Positions 9,562-22,845 of a stretch of 64,000 bases of DNA are shown in pieces; position 1 is the stretch's first letter, and each line of letters begins with the position of its first letter. Where the stretch lies: assembly GCA_964646205.1 (NCBI GenBank), contig CAZYAZ010000019.1, forward strand, positions 1-64,000. Direction: 5' to 3'. The notes below the pieces were generated by a model that was not told where the DNA came from, searched no databases, and was given only the letters and a program-made list of their open reading frames with translations. Made by a program: the position numbers and the translations under genes. Source of the DNA: UBA8437 sp964646205 (GTDB lineage: Bacteria > Planctomycetota > Planctomycetia > Planctomycetales > Planctomycetaceae).

Positions 9562-10530
9562 ATGTCGACTACGGAGCGTCCCCTGTTGGTGATCCCCGGT
9601 GACGACCCGGTCCAGATAGCCGGTTCGCCCCGCCTGGAAACACTCCGGGAACACTTTGAGATCCGGCTCCACGACAACCGGCCAGCCACTGACGACGAGA
9701 AGATCGAACGTGCCACCGGTGCCACGGCCCTGATCAACTCACGTGGTGCCGTCACCTGGCCGGGCGACGTCCTCGGCCAACTGCCGGACCTGAAATTCAT
9801 CAGCACCTGCGGCATCGGCACCGACTCGATCGACCTGGCCGCCTGCCGTGAACTGGGCATCACCGTTTCGAACATTCCCGGCCGAACAGCTCCCGTGGTC
9901 GCCGAACACGCTTTCGCCCTGATGATGGCCATTTCACGGAGGACCTCCTACTTCACCGCCGCGATGAAACGCAACGACTGGCACCAGATCCTTTCGACCT
10001 CGCTCTCGGGAAAAACCCTGGGCGTGATCGGCACCGGCAACATCGGAACCGAGATGATCCGACTGTCGCGGGCATTCGGAATGGAGGTGATTGCCTGGAG
10101 CTTCAACCCCGACGACGACAAGGCCCAGCAAATGGGATTCCGTTACGTCGAACGGGACGAGGTGTTCTCTCAATCAGACGTTGTCAGCCTGCACGTCAAG
10201 CTGACCGACGACAGCCGCCACCTGGTCGCCGCCCGGGAATTGTCTCTGATGTCGCCGGGCAGCCTGCTGGTCAACACCGCGAGAGGCGCGGTGGTCGACA
10301 CCGCCTCGCTGGTCGAGGCCCTGGACTCGGGGCATCTTGGTGGTGCGGCACTGGACGTTTACGAGAACGAGCCGCTGGAAACCGACCACCCACTGACCCG
10401 CTGCGAGCACGTCGTACTGACACCACACTGTGCCGACCAGACTCCCGAAGGAAATGACTTGCTGAATCTCGGCGCGACTGAAAATGCGATCGCGTTTCTC
10501 CAGGGACATCCCCAGAACGTGGTCAGTTGA
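9562..10530 (+). CDS. D-isomer-specific 2-hydroxyacid dehydrogenase
   Basis: About 322 residues. A catalytic domain flanks a Rossmann NAD-binding domain with GVIGTGNIGTEMIRLSRAFGM. The catalytic Arg lies in LVNTARGAVVD, the Glu in ALDVYENEPL and the His in VVLTPHCADQT (H-C-A-D in place of the common H-x-A-x). The family includes phosphoglycerate, glyoxylate/hydroxypyruvate and lactate dehydrogenases; the substrate cannot be told from sequence. Two in-frame ATGs (9556 and 9562) follow an AGAGAG stretch; I use the second for spacing. The oxidoreductase gene starts 25 bases downstream, suggesting an operon. Confidence 0.9.
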   Translation: MSTTERPLLVIPGDDPVQIAGSPRLETLREHFEIRLHDNRPATDDEKIERATGATALINSRGAVTWPGDVLGQLPDLKFISTCGIGTDSIDLAACRELGITVSNIPGRTAPVVAEHAFALMMAISRRTSYFTAAMKRNDWHQILSTSLSGKTLGVIGTGNIGTEMIRLSRAFGMEVIAWSFNPDDDKAQQMGFRYVERDEVFSQSDVVSLHVKLTDDSRHLVAARELSLMSPGSLLVNTARGAVVDTASLVEALDSGHLGGAALDVYENEPLETDHPLTRCEHVVLTPHCADQTPEGNDLLNLGATENAIAFLQGHPQNVVS

Positions 10531-10555
10531 CACTCTCTTCACCGGAACTCTCTTC

Positions 10556-11683
10556 GTGAGCCAGGCACTGCGAATTGGTATTGTCGGCGCCACAGGGCAG
10601 GGGGGCTACGGCCACGGGCTGGACTCGGCCTTCCGCCAGGTCCCCGGCACCACAATCGTGGCCGTCGCCGACCCGAACCGCGAGGCCGGACAGAAGAAAG
10701 CCCGTGAACTGGGAGCCGAGAACAGCCACACCGATTTCCGCCGGATGCTGGCCAACGAAAAACTCGACATCGTCTGCATTGGGCCCAGGTGGCTGACCCA
10801 CCGGGTGGAGATGGTCGAGGCGGCTGCCGAAGCCGGCTGCCACATCTACTGCGAGAAACCATTCGCGGCCGACCTGGTCTCGGCAGACCGCATGCACTCG
10901 GCCTGTCGCCAGGCCAGGGTCAAGCTCGCCATGGCCCACCAGTGGCGGGCCATGCCACCGATTCGCCGCGCGTTGCAGGACATCGCCGCGGGACGTCACG
11001 GACGACTACTGAGAGCCTCGACCCGCCCCAAGGATGACCACCGCGGCGGCGGTGAAGAATTGCTGGTCCACGGAACACACTGGTTTGATCTGCTGATCAC
11101 GATGGCGGGTCAACCACGATGGGCCAGTGCCCATATCCAGGTCGGCCACCGTGACGCCACCGCCAGAGACCGGACCGATGCCACCGAACCGGTCGGACCG
11201 ATCACCGGCGACTCGATCTCCGCCCTCTGGGGCTTCCGCGATGGTGTCCGTGGCTACTTTGAGTCCACTGCTCACCTGTCGGTCCGTGGCAAGTCGAATT
11301 TCGACAACCTCTATGGCGTCTTTCTCGAGTGTGAACGTGCGGCGATCCATTTCCGCCAACCCGGAGACGCCTGGGTCTACCCGGCCCCCAAGGTGTTGCC
11401 CGACCACAAACACCTCTCGTGGAAGAAAATCATGATCCCCGGCTGGCATACTGGTGGAGACGGAAAACCACGGGATGTGCGTCGCACCTGGATTGCGTAC
11501 GGCAACACGGTCCTGGCCCGCGATTTGTTCGAGGCCATCCGTGAGGATCGTGAACCACTCTCGGGACTCCAAAACGCCATGTCCATCACCGAGATGGTGC
11601 AGGGGGCCTACGCCTCGCATTTTGCCGCAGGACGGCGACTGCCGATACCACTCACCGACAGAAAACATCCCCTGGAGGGTTGA
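10556..11683 (+). CDS. Gfo/Idh/MocA family oxidoreductase
   Basis: About 375 residues. The N-terminal Rossmann domain begins RIGIVGATGQGGYGHGL, followed by VAVADPNREAG, and the EKP motif appears in HIYCEKPFAADL. The C-terminal half is the alpha/beta substrate domain; HWFDLLITMAG carries the family's conserved His/Asp. Family members are NAD(P)-dependent sugar or polyol dehydrogenases and are abundant in planctomycetes. The GTG start at 10556 places the Rossmann glycine motif about ten residues from the N-terminus. It probably shares a transcript with the upstream dehydrogenase. Confidence 0.88.
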   Translation: MSQALRIGIVGATGQGGYGHGLDSAFRQVPGTTIVAVADPNREAGQKKARELGAENSHTDFRRMLANEKLDIVCIGPRWLTHRVEMVEAAAEAGCHIYCEKPFAADLVSADRMHSACRQARVKLAMAHQWRAMPPIRRALQDIAAGRHGRLLRASTRPKDDHRGGGEELLVHGTHWFDLLITMAGQPRWASAHIQVGHRDATARDRTDATEPVGPITGDSISALWGFRDGVRGYFESTAHLSVRGKSNFDNLYGVFLECERAAIHFRQPGDAWVYPAPKVLPDHKHLSWKKIMIPGWHTGGDGKPRDVRRTWIAYGNTVLARDLFEAIREDREPLSGLQNAMSITEMVQGAYASHFAAGRRLPIPLTDRKHPLEG

Positions 11684-11870
11684 GGAGAGCCAGGCACCCC
11701 AGGCCCATCCTTTCCACGGTGAATAAGCCGGGATTGACCGACATTTGGACAGGTAATAAACTGGCCGCCGAAGCCAGAGAACTGGCTCTCGTCGGAGTGC
11801 AACACCCACTTCCGGCGACCTCAGTCCCAAGCCCGGCCGACTGACCTGACTGTCGGCATCGAGAGGCGCA

Positions 11871-15416
<3,546 letters not shown>

Positions 15417-15474
15417 CTGCCCGACTTCGGAACCGGCCATCGAGCCACCAACGAACGCCACACCGAGGGTAAGG

Positions 15475-16809
15475 ATGCCCTGGCTGCTCAATTTCGTTTA
15501 CCTGCTCCTGCTGACAGCCATCACGCCCGTGCTGGTGTGGCAGCGGATCGTGCGAGGCAAACGACGACCGGGACTCTGGAAAAAACTCAGCGGGCGATTG
15601 GCTCGCCGCGATGACGACACCCGACTGGCCTGGTTCCACGCGGTCAGCGTCGGAGAGGTCTTGCAACTGGAACCGGTCATCCAATCCTGCAGACAGCGAT
15701 GGCCGGACTGGACCATCCAGGTCACAACCACCACCGATACGGGATACCACCTCGCACTCCAGCGGTTCCCCGACTGCCGGGTCGACTGGTTTCCACTGGA
15801 TTTCAGTTGGTCGGTCCGCCAGGCAATCCGAAGAATCCGCCCCGACCTGATCGCCCTGGTGGAACTGGAACTCTGGCCCAACTTCATCCTGGCCGCCCAC
15901 CGGGAAGACATCCCGCTGGCCCTGATCAACGGCCGGATCAGCGAATCAAGTTTCCGGGGCTACCAACGATTGAAATGGCTGTTCGGTCGACTGCTGCCAT
16001 GCTTTGACCGACTGATCGCCCAGAACCAGGCATACGCCGAACGACTCGAGTCCCTGGGTGCACCGCCCGAGCGGACGCACGTCGCCGGATCGATCAAGTA
16101 CGACCGGGTGGAAACCCGCCGCAACTGCCCGGCTGTCCGGGACCTGGCAACCCAACTGGGAATCCCACATCACGCCCCCGTATTCGTGGCCGGCAGCACC
16201 CAGGACCCGGAGGAGCGACTGGCGGTCGAGGCCTGGATGGAAGCTCGAAAGACCCACCCCAACCTGCGACTGATCCTCGTGCCAAGACACCCGGAACGTT
16301 TCAACAACGTGGCTGAAATGGTCGTGGCAATGGGCCACTCCCTGTTGCGACGCAGCCAACTCAACACTGCCGCACCACCGACTGACAGTCACGACGTGGT
16401 GCTGCTCGACACGATCGGCGAACTGGCGTCCTGCTGGGGCCTGGCCGATGTGGCGTTCGTCGGCGGCAGCCTGACCAACCGCGGCGGCCAGAACATGATC
16501 GAACCGGCGGCCTACGGAGCGGCAGTATTGTTTGGCCCCAACACCCAGAATTTCCAGGACATCGTCGAAGAACTGCTCGAACGCGGAGGAGCCCGCGTGG
16601 TCGCCGACGGCACGGCACTGACGCAGCGACTGTGCGAATTGCTCGACGACCCGACCACCGCCAACGCACTCGGAGAAGCAGCGCGTGGGCTGGTGTTCTC
16701 CCGACAGGGCGCCACCGCAACCACGCTGGCGATCCTGGAAGACATCATGCCGGAGCACGCGGCCTCCACGACAACAGCCGGCGGATCACAAACTGCCGAC
16801 GCGGCGTGA
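15475..16809 (+). CDS. waaA: 3-deoxy-D-manno-octulosonic acid (Kdo) transferase
   Basis: 444 residues. The N-terminal membrane anchor is PWLLNFVYLLLLTAITPVL. Family motifs follow: LAWFHAVSVGEVL, TTTTDTGYHLA, VELELWPNFIL (acceptor-side Glu), NGRISESSFRGY, VAGSIKYD and, in the donor domain, FVGGSLTNRGGQNMIEPAAYG. The enzyme transfers Kdo from CMP-Kdo to the lipid A precursor at the inner membrane, so the cell is expected to make lipid A and an outer membrane. The ATG at 15475 follows GAGGGTAAGG. It begins 58 bases after secA and is probably co-transcribed. Confidence 0.95.
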   Translation: MPWLLNFVYLLLLTAITPVLVWQRIVRGKRRPGLWKKLSGRLARRDDDTRLAWFHAVSVGEVLQLEPVIQSCRQRWPDWTIQVTTTTDTGYHLALQRFPDCRVDWFPLDFSWSVRQAIRRIRPDLIALVELELWPNFILAAHREDIPLALINGRISESSFRGYQRLKWLFGRLLPCFDRLIAQNQAYAERLESLGAPPERTHVAGSIKYDRVETRRNCPAVRDLATQLGIPHHAPVFVAGSTQDPEERLAVEAWMEARKTHPNLRLILVPRHPERFNNVAEMVVAMGHSLLRRSQLNTAAPPTDSHDVVLLDTIGELASCWGLADVAFVGGSLTNRGGQNMIEPAAYGAAVLFGPNTQNFQDIVEELLERGGARVVADGTALTQRLCELLDDPTTANALGEAARGLVFSRQGATATTLAILEDIMPEHAASTTTAGGSQTADAA

Positions 16810-16842
16810 AACGGAACCATGAAGAGCCCTGGGGCCGAGGAG

Positions 16843-16871
16843 TTGTGAGGACCGAAGCCCCGCGCTACAAT
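16843..16871 (+). promoter_or_regulatory. Sigma-70-type promoter of metK
   Basis: TTGTGA (16843-16848) and TACAAT (16866-16871) are separated by exactly 17 bases and lie about 46 bases before the metK start. They match the -35/-10 consensus at four and five of six positions. A start of transcription near 16878 would leave a leader of about 40 nt, too short for a SAM riboswitch. Confidence 0.6.
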
Positions 16872-16917
16872 CACCCTCTTCACACCCGATCCTGACAATT
16901 CTCCCGGAGCTTCACCC

Positions 16918-18078
<1,161 letters not shown>

Positions 18079-18122
18079 TCCAGACAGCCTGACATTTCGA
18101 GGGACTCAAGGGACTGAGTCCA

Positions 18123-18866
18123 ATGCTCACGAATCACCCACATGCCAAACGCCCCTGGTCGTCGCAACTGGCGGTGACAATCTGGGTCGGCCTGTTGCTG
18201 GGATCATGGTTGCTGGCCGCCCGGGCGGCCAGCGGTGCACTCGATCGACCATTGGCAACAGGCCTGGGGTGGGCTGCAACAATCTCAATGGCCGCCCTGG
18301 GGTTGGCGGCCGCCGTCCTGTTTGGACGCTCACGGCCACGGACCACGTTGCTGGTCGCCGTACTGACGCTGGCCCCTTCGCTGACCGCCGGCCTTATCCT
18401 GCTGGACCTCTCGAGTTTCACCAGTTGGGTCGGGCTTGCTTGCCTCTCCCTGGCCATCACGCTCACGCTGCTGACTCGCAACCGAACAGGTCGACCACGG
18501 CATTCTCCCGCCACCGTCCCCGACACAATTGCTCCGTCCCCGGCCCCCGACCTGTCGCAAACACTGACACGTCATCGAGACCCCAACGGCGACCGACTCG
18601 TCGGCGACCTCACGTTGCACTGGCAGTCGGGACAACGTCAACAGCCTATTCACGTCCCGTTTGTCCCGGCATTCGAGGACAGGCCTGCCGTCTCCTGCAC
18701 GTGCGACGAGGAGGGAGTCAGCGAGGGCGTACGAGCCCGGGTCGCCGAAATCCAGCGATACGGCACGCGGATCGAACTGAGACGGTCCGGGAATGTCGAC
18801 TCCAGTCAAACCACCCGGGTGGAACTCTCCGTTACGCTCGACGACGCAAGCCGCCCAGCGGCCTGA
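18123..18866 (+). CDS. Membrane protein of unknown function
   Basis: 247 residues that I do not recognise. The N-terminal half has about four membrane segments (from residues 18, 45, 75 and 100: LAVTIWVGLLLGSWLLA, WAATISMAALGLAAAVLF, LLVAVLTLAPSLTAGLILL, WVGLACLSLAITLTLL). A soluble C-terminal domain follows (GDRLVGDLTLHW to VELSVTLDD) with alternating beta-like sequence and a CTCDEE motif. It starts 44 bases after metK, so it may be read through from it. Coding is supported by a long frame and codon use like its neighbours. Confidence 0.7.
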   Translation: MLTNHPHAKRPWSSQLAVTIWVGLLLGSWLLAARAASGALDRPLATGLGWAATISMAALGLAAAVLFGRSRPRTTLLVAVLTLAPSLTAGLILLDLSSFTSWVGLACLSLAITLTLLTRNRTGRPRHSPATVPDTIAPSPAPDLSQTLTRHRDPNGDRLVGDLTLHWQSGQRQQPIHVPFVPAFEDRPAVSCTCDEEGVSEGVRARVAEIQRYGTRIELRRSGNVDSSQTTRVELSVTLDDASRPAA

Positions 18867-18870
18867 TGCT

Positions 18871-19353
18871 TTAGCAACTCACACACTCCAGCCACACTGG
18901 CCCTGCCAATCCACCCGACTCGCCACCCGACCATTGAAATTCCAGAACATTGCCCGAAACCAGCCGATCTGTGACATCCGCACGGCCCCCGTCGGGCGAT
19001 TTCGCCAGCTCAAGAGGGAGCTCGTTGAGCAAGATTCCTGTTGGGCCACTGAGCCCCGCGACCACCAACCAGACCCGTTCGTCGGCATCGAGTCGCCCCG
19101 GGCGACCAAATCGACGTACGAGACGTGTTTCTTGCTTCGACAGCCGGTCAACAGGCAATCGCGCCCGACGACTGCTGCCAGCCTCATCCACCACCATCCA
19201 TGGCCCGGCCAACCTGATCTTGTGTACATTCACGCCCAGCACCCCGATCAAACTGGATTCTTCGTCTCGCGCGTCCAGTTGGCACCAGTCTAACGGCTGG
19301 AATTCGCCAATGACGCTCTCTTGGCCAAGTCGATGTATTCGGTGTGAAATCAA
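18871..19353 (-). CDS. Conserved-looking protein of unknown function
   Basis: About 160 residues, rich in beta-strand-like sequence (SLIGVLGVNVHKIRLAGPWMVV, VWLVVAGLSGPTGILLNELPLEL, LVSGNVLEFQWSG). It has no signal peptide and no transmembrane segment. The layout resembles a small beta-sandwich, but I cannot name a family. The only in-frame start I find is TTG at 19353 without a clear ribosome binding site, so the true N-terminus may be shorter. It fills the gap between two plus-strand genes and converges with the membrane protein gene, ending 4 bases from it. Confidence 0.6.
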   Translation of the reverse strand: MISHRIHRLGQESVIGEFQPLDWCQLDARDEESSLIGVLGVNVHKIRLAGPWMVVDEAGSSRRARLPVDRLSKQETRLVRRFGRPGRLDADERVWLVVAGLSGPTGILLNELPLELAKSPDGGRADVTDRLVSGNVLEFQWSGGESGGLAGPVWLECVSC

Positions 19354-19565
19354 CTGGTTTCATTCTGGAGAAGCGGTTATACTCCGGCTGAAATCATTTG
19401 CATCACGCTGACAAGGGATTGTTACTGATGCAGCGTCCAAGCCCCCACTTTCCTGTTGAGTCAACCACATCTCAAGGGCATTCGCCTTCTGACTCGCCGC
19501 AGGCCAGGGTGGTAACCAAGACATCAACGAATTCTCCAAATTCCCACAGGAAGAGTGCGCGCAAG

Positions 19566-20567
19566 GTGTTCAGCCAGCGGACCAACTCCCTGCTCGGCAT
19601 CCAGATCGTCGCCAGCGGTTCCTACGTTCCTGACCAGGTGGTCACCAACGAGGATCTACAGGCTGAACGAGGGTTTGATCCTGACTGGATCAGCCAACGC
19701 ACTGGAATCCTCGAACGACGCCATGCTCCCGAGGGGCAGGCCACCAGTGACCTGTGTGTGGAAGCGGCGAAGCGAGCTATCCGCGCGGCCCGGGTCGACC
19801 CTTCGGAAATCGACCTCGTCCTGGTCGGAACCTTCACACCGGACTTCAACTGTCCGTCGACCGCCTGCCTGGTACAAGACAAGCTCGGCCTCGATGCCCC
19901 CGCTGTCGACCTGCAAGCCGCGTGTTCGGGCTTCATTTATGCACTGGTCACCGGGGCGCAGTACGTTGCCACGGGCAACAGCAAGATGGCACTGGTCATC
20001 GGCGGAGACTGCAACTCGAGGATCGTCGACCCACAGGATCGCCGGATCGCACCGCTGTTTGGCGACGGAGCGGGCGCCGTGCTGGTCACTCAAGGTGAGC
20101 CGCACCAGGGCCTGATCTGCTATCAAATGGGTGCCGATGGCAGCGGTGGACCACTGCTGCAATGTGCCGCCGGTGGAACCCGCCACCCGATGACAATCGA
20201 CGACGTGGAAGCCGGCAGACACTTCCTGTCCATGGATGGTCGGACCGTTTTCAAATGGGCCGTCCGCGTGTTGACTGACACGATTGAACTTGTGCTCTCC
20301 AAGTCCGGCATGAGCATCCACGACGTGTCAATGTTCCTGGTGCACCAGGCCAACAAGAGAATCATCGACGCGGCCATCTCGCAACTGGGAATCGACCCCG
20401 ACCGGGTCTTCAGCAACCTCGAACGGTACGGCAACACCTCGGGTGGTTCGATCCCGCTGGCACTCGACGAGGCTTTCCAGGCCGGCCAGATCAACCGGGG
20501 CGACACGATTCTCATGTGCGGCTTTGGTGCCGGACTGACCTGGGGCACGTCCCTGTTCCGCTGGTAA
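19566..20567 (+). CDS. fabH: 3-oxoacyl-ACP synthase III
   Basis: About 333 residues. Catalytic landmarks are the Cys in DLQAACSGF, the His in LVHQANKRI and the Asn in YGNTSGGSIPLAL; the C-terminus GFGAGLTWGTSLFRW is typical. The enzyme condenses acetyl-CoA with malonyl-ACP to start fatty acid synthesis. The frame is open back to an ATG at 19428, which would add about 46 Ser/Thr-rich residues. I prefer the GTG at 19566 because AGGAAGAG lies ten bases upstream and the length then matches the family. Confidence 0.93.
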   Translation: MFSQRTNSLLGIQIVASGSYVPDQVVTNEDLQAERGFDPDWISQRTGILERRHAPEGQATSDLCVEAAKRAIRAARVDPSEIDLVLVGTFTPDFNCPSTACLVQDKLGLDAPAVDLQAACSGFIYALVTGAQYVATGNSKMALVIGGDCNSRIVDPQDRRIAPLFGDGAGAVLVTQGEPHQGLICYQMGADGSGGPLLQCAAGGTRHPMTIDDVEAGRHFLSMDGRTVFKWAVRVLTDTIELVLSKSGMSIHDVSMFLVHQANKRIIDAAISQLGIDPDRVFSNLERYGNTSGGSIPLALDEAFQAGQINRGDTILMCGFGAGLTWGTSLFRW

Positions 20568-20697
20568 CTGGCCCGCTGGCAATTGACCGCCGCGGACACA
20601 TCCTCCAGCCCCCAACGCGGGTACAATCGAGGAGAGATTACGCGCCCCAATTCTCGACCCGTCGGCACGCAATACGTCCGGCCAGGAGACTCGTGTC

Positions 20698-21483
20698 ATG
20701 CAACAAGCCCCGAAATCGCAACTCAAGCTGGGAATGGTGACCTACCTTTGGGGAGCCAAGTGGGATCTTCCGGAGTTGATTGAAAACTGCCAGAAAACGG
20801 GATTTGACGGCGTCGAACTCCGCAGCACCCACAAGCACGGAGTCGAGGTCACGCTCAACAAGACCCAACGAGCCGAGGTGAAGGCGAGATTCGCGGACTC
20901 CCCGGTCACGCTGGTCGGACTCGGCTCAGCCTGTGAATATCACAGCGCCGACCACGGAGTGGTCAAACAGAACATCGACCTGACTCGCCGGTTCCTGGAA
21001 CTCTCACGCGACGTGGGTGGCAGTGGCATCAAGGTCCGCCCCAACGGATTCGTCAAAGGAGAGGATCGGCGACGGACAATCCAGCGGATCGGCGAGGCCC
21101 TACGGACCTGTGCCAAGTCCGCAGACGAATTTGAGCAACAGATCCGACTGGAAGTCCACGGACGAGGCACCAAAGACCCCGCGGTGATCCAGCAGATCGT
21201 TGACATTGCCGACCATCCACGTGTCACCGTCTGCTGGAACTCCAACCCCGGCGAGACAATTGACGGGTCACTAAAAACCAATTTCAACCGGCTGGCACAC
21301 CGACTCGGGGATGTGGTCCATATCCACGACCTGTTCGACGAGCGGTACCCCTACCGGGAGTTGTTCTCGTTATTGGCCAAGCGAGGCTACCGCGGCTGGT
21401 GCCTTTCGGAGAGCCCGGCCACCAGCGATCCGCTGCGGGTCATGAAGTACTACCGGGCGCTGTTTGACCAACTCACCGGCTGA
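20698..21483 (+). CDS. Sugar phosphate isomerase/epimerase-like TIM barrel protein
   Basis: 261 residues of the xylose-isomerase-like (AP endonuclease 2) TIM-barrel superfamily. It shows LGMVTYLWGAKWDLPELIENC, GFDGVELRST (barrel Glu), IRLEVHGRGT (Glu/His metal region), VTVCWNSNPGE, VVHIHDLFDE and GYRGWCLSES (C-terminal Glu). These Glu/Asp/His positions usually bind a divalent metal. The actual substrate is unknown; such proteins are abundant in planctomycetes. It starts 130 bases after fabH. Confidence 0.82.
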   Translation: MQQAPKSQLKLGMVTYLWGAKWDLPELIENCQKTGFDGVELRSTHKHGVEVTLNKTQRAEVKARFADSPVTLVGLGSACEYHSADHGVVKQNIDLTRRFLELSRDVGGSGIKVRPNGFVKGEDRRRTIQRIGEALRTCAKSADEFEQQIRLEVHGRGTKDPAVIQQIVDIADHPRVTVCWNSNPGETIDGSLKTNFNRLAHRLGDVVHIHDLFDERYPYRELFSLLAKRGYRGWCLSESPATSDPLRVMKYYRALFDQLTG

Positions 21484-21490
21484 AACCCAT

Positions 21491-22777
21491 TCAAGACGGT
21501 TCCGCAGCGGCGACCTCGGATTCATCCTCCACGGCCGCTGCCTCGTGTTCCACGTCGTCGGCTGGAAGCCACATCTGTGTCACGGGAATTCCGTCGGCAC
21601 TTTCTCGCACGATCAGGTACAGCCCGGTCACAATCCCCCAGAAAACGCTGGCGGCATACCCAACAAACAGCAGGTAGGCCACCCGGGTCCAGAACACGAG
21701 AAATGTTGACGAAAAAGGCACGTCGTCGTTCTCGACAGGAGACTCCGAATCCGACACCAGCCCTGCCGGCACCTCGCGTCCTCCCACCAGGCTCGTCGAC
21801 TCGCCACTGGAAATCGCGAGCAGTTCTCCATCGCCACCGGCAAAAGCATTCAGCCCGGTCGAAACCGACGCACCGGCCAACCACAGGGTCAGTGAAAGCA
21901 AGCACCACGCCAGGCAGATCGCAATCGATCCCACGATCGTCCCCAGCACCGTGTATCCTCCCAGCAGAGCAGGGCGGTCGGTGAGAAACCCCGTGGCGTG
22001 GCTGAACCCATCGAAACCATCACTGTCCTCGACACCAATTGTGGCGACCATCAGCGGCCAGCCGGCGACGAATCCCACGGCGACGAAGGCCATCAGCAAG
22101 CCCAACACCATGGGAATAAACCACAACAACGACACGACCAGGGGACCCGCCGTCGGGATCTTGGCGATGAGACCACCCATCGTCCCCAGCCCCCACAGGA
22201 CACCAAAGCAGGACAGGCTGATCAACGCTGCAGAGAGCAACGACGCAACGTGGCCCAGGCCAAACCTCGTGACCTGAGCCAGGGACAATGATTCTCCTCG
22301 TGTCACGTCAGCGGCCGTCAGCCGCACCAGCATCACGCCGGCCAGTGACCAGGTGATGATCGCCACCAAAAATCGTGACCATTCGACTGCCGTCTCGGAC
22401 CACGAATCACGTCTCCCCACGACCGCCACAGCCGGAACGACAACATCGCTCAACGGTCTTCCGATCAGCCTAGGATTCCAGGCCACGCGAACCGCGGTGT
22501 CACCCGGCTGGCTGTCAGCGGACAACAACAAAGACTCGGCCTTGCGGTCCCCCTCCAGGGAGGCCAACTCGACCTGCCACGGCCACTCAGCCTGGGGCTC
22601 GGACTCCGACAAGCCATCCAGCAACTGTCCACCGGCGGCCACCACCAGCGCAGCCAAGCCACCAATCAACCACCGTCGTGGATCCAACGACCCACGGACC
22701 ACGGCCAGCACCAGATCCAATCGGCCCCTGGCTGATATTGGGTCACCGGGCCGCTGCCCGGATTCATCGCTCACCAT
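21491..22777 (-). CDS. Multi-pass membrane protein of unknown function
   Basis: 428 residues with about seven hydrophobic segments. One lies near residue 40 (WLIGGLAALVVAAGG), followed by a soluble loop of about 80 residues, then a cluster beginning FLVAIITWSLAGVML and ending FVGYAASVFWGIVTGLYLIV. The C-terminal tail is acidic (AAAVEDESEVAAAEPS). I do not recognise a named family. It is convergent with the isomerase-like gene (7 bases apart) and lies 68 bases downstream of the RND permease, so it may be the last gene of the efflux operon. ATG start at 22777. Confidence 0.72.
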   Translation of the reverse strand: MVSDESGQRPGDPISARGRLDLVLAVVRGSLDPRRWLIGGLAALVVAAGGQLLDGLSESEPQAEWPWQVELASLEGDRKAESLLLSADSQPGDTAVRVAWNPRLIGRPLSDVVVPAVAVVGRRDSWSETAVEWSRFLVAIITWSLAGVMLVRLTAADVTRGESLSLAQVTRFGLGHVASLLSAALISLSCFGVLWGLGTMGGLIAKIPTAGPLVVSLLWFIPMVLGLLMAFVAVGFVAGWPLMVATIGVEDSDGFDGFSHATGFLTDRPALLGGYTVLGTIVGSIAICLAWCLLSLTLWLAGASVSTGLNAFAGGDGELLAISSGESTSLVGGREVPAGLVSDSESPVENDDVPFSSTFLVFWTRVAYLLFVGYAASVFWGIVTGLYLIVRESADGIPVTQMWLPADDVEHEAAAVEDESEVAAAEPS

Positions 22778-22845
22778 ATCCTCGTGTCCTTGTGCTCCGA
22801 CGCAATCACGTCGGCTTCATTTTCCCTCGAAGCAACACGACAGGA

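Noticed and set aside
16810..16917. SAM riboswitch before metK
   Set aside because: The region between waaA and metK is about 108 bases, and the predicted leader is only about 40 nt, too short for known SAM riboswitch classes; no suitable helices are visible.
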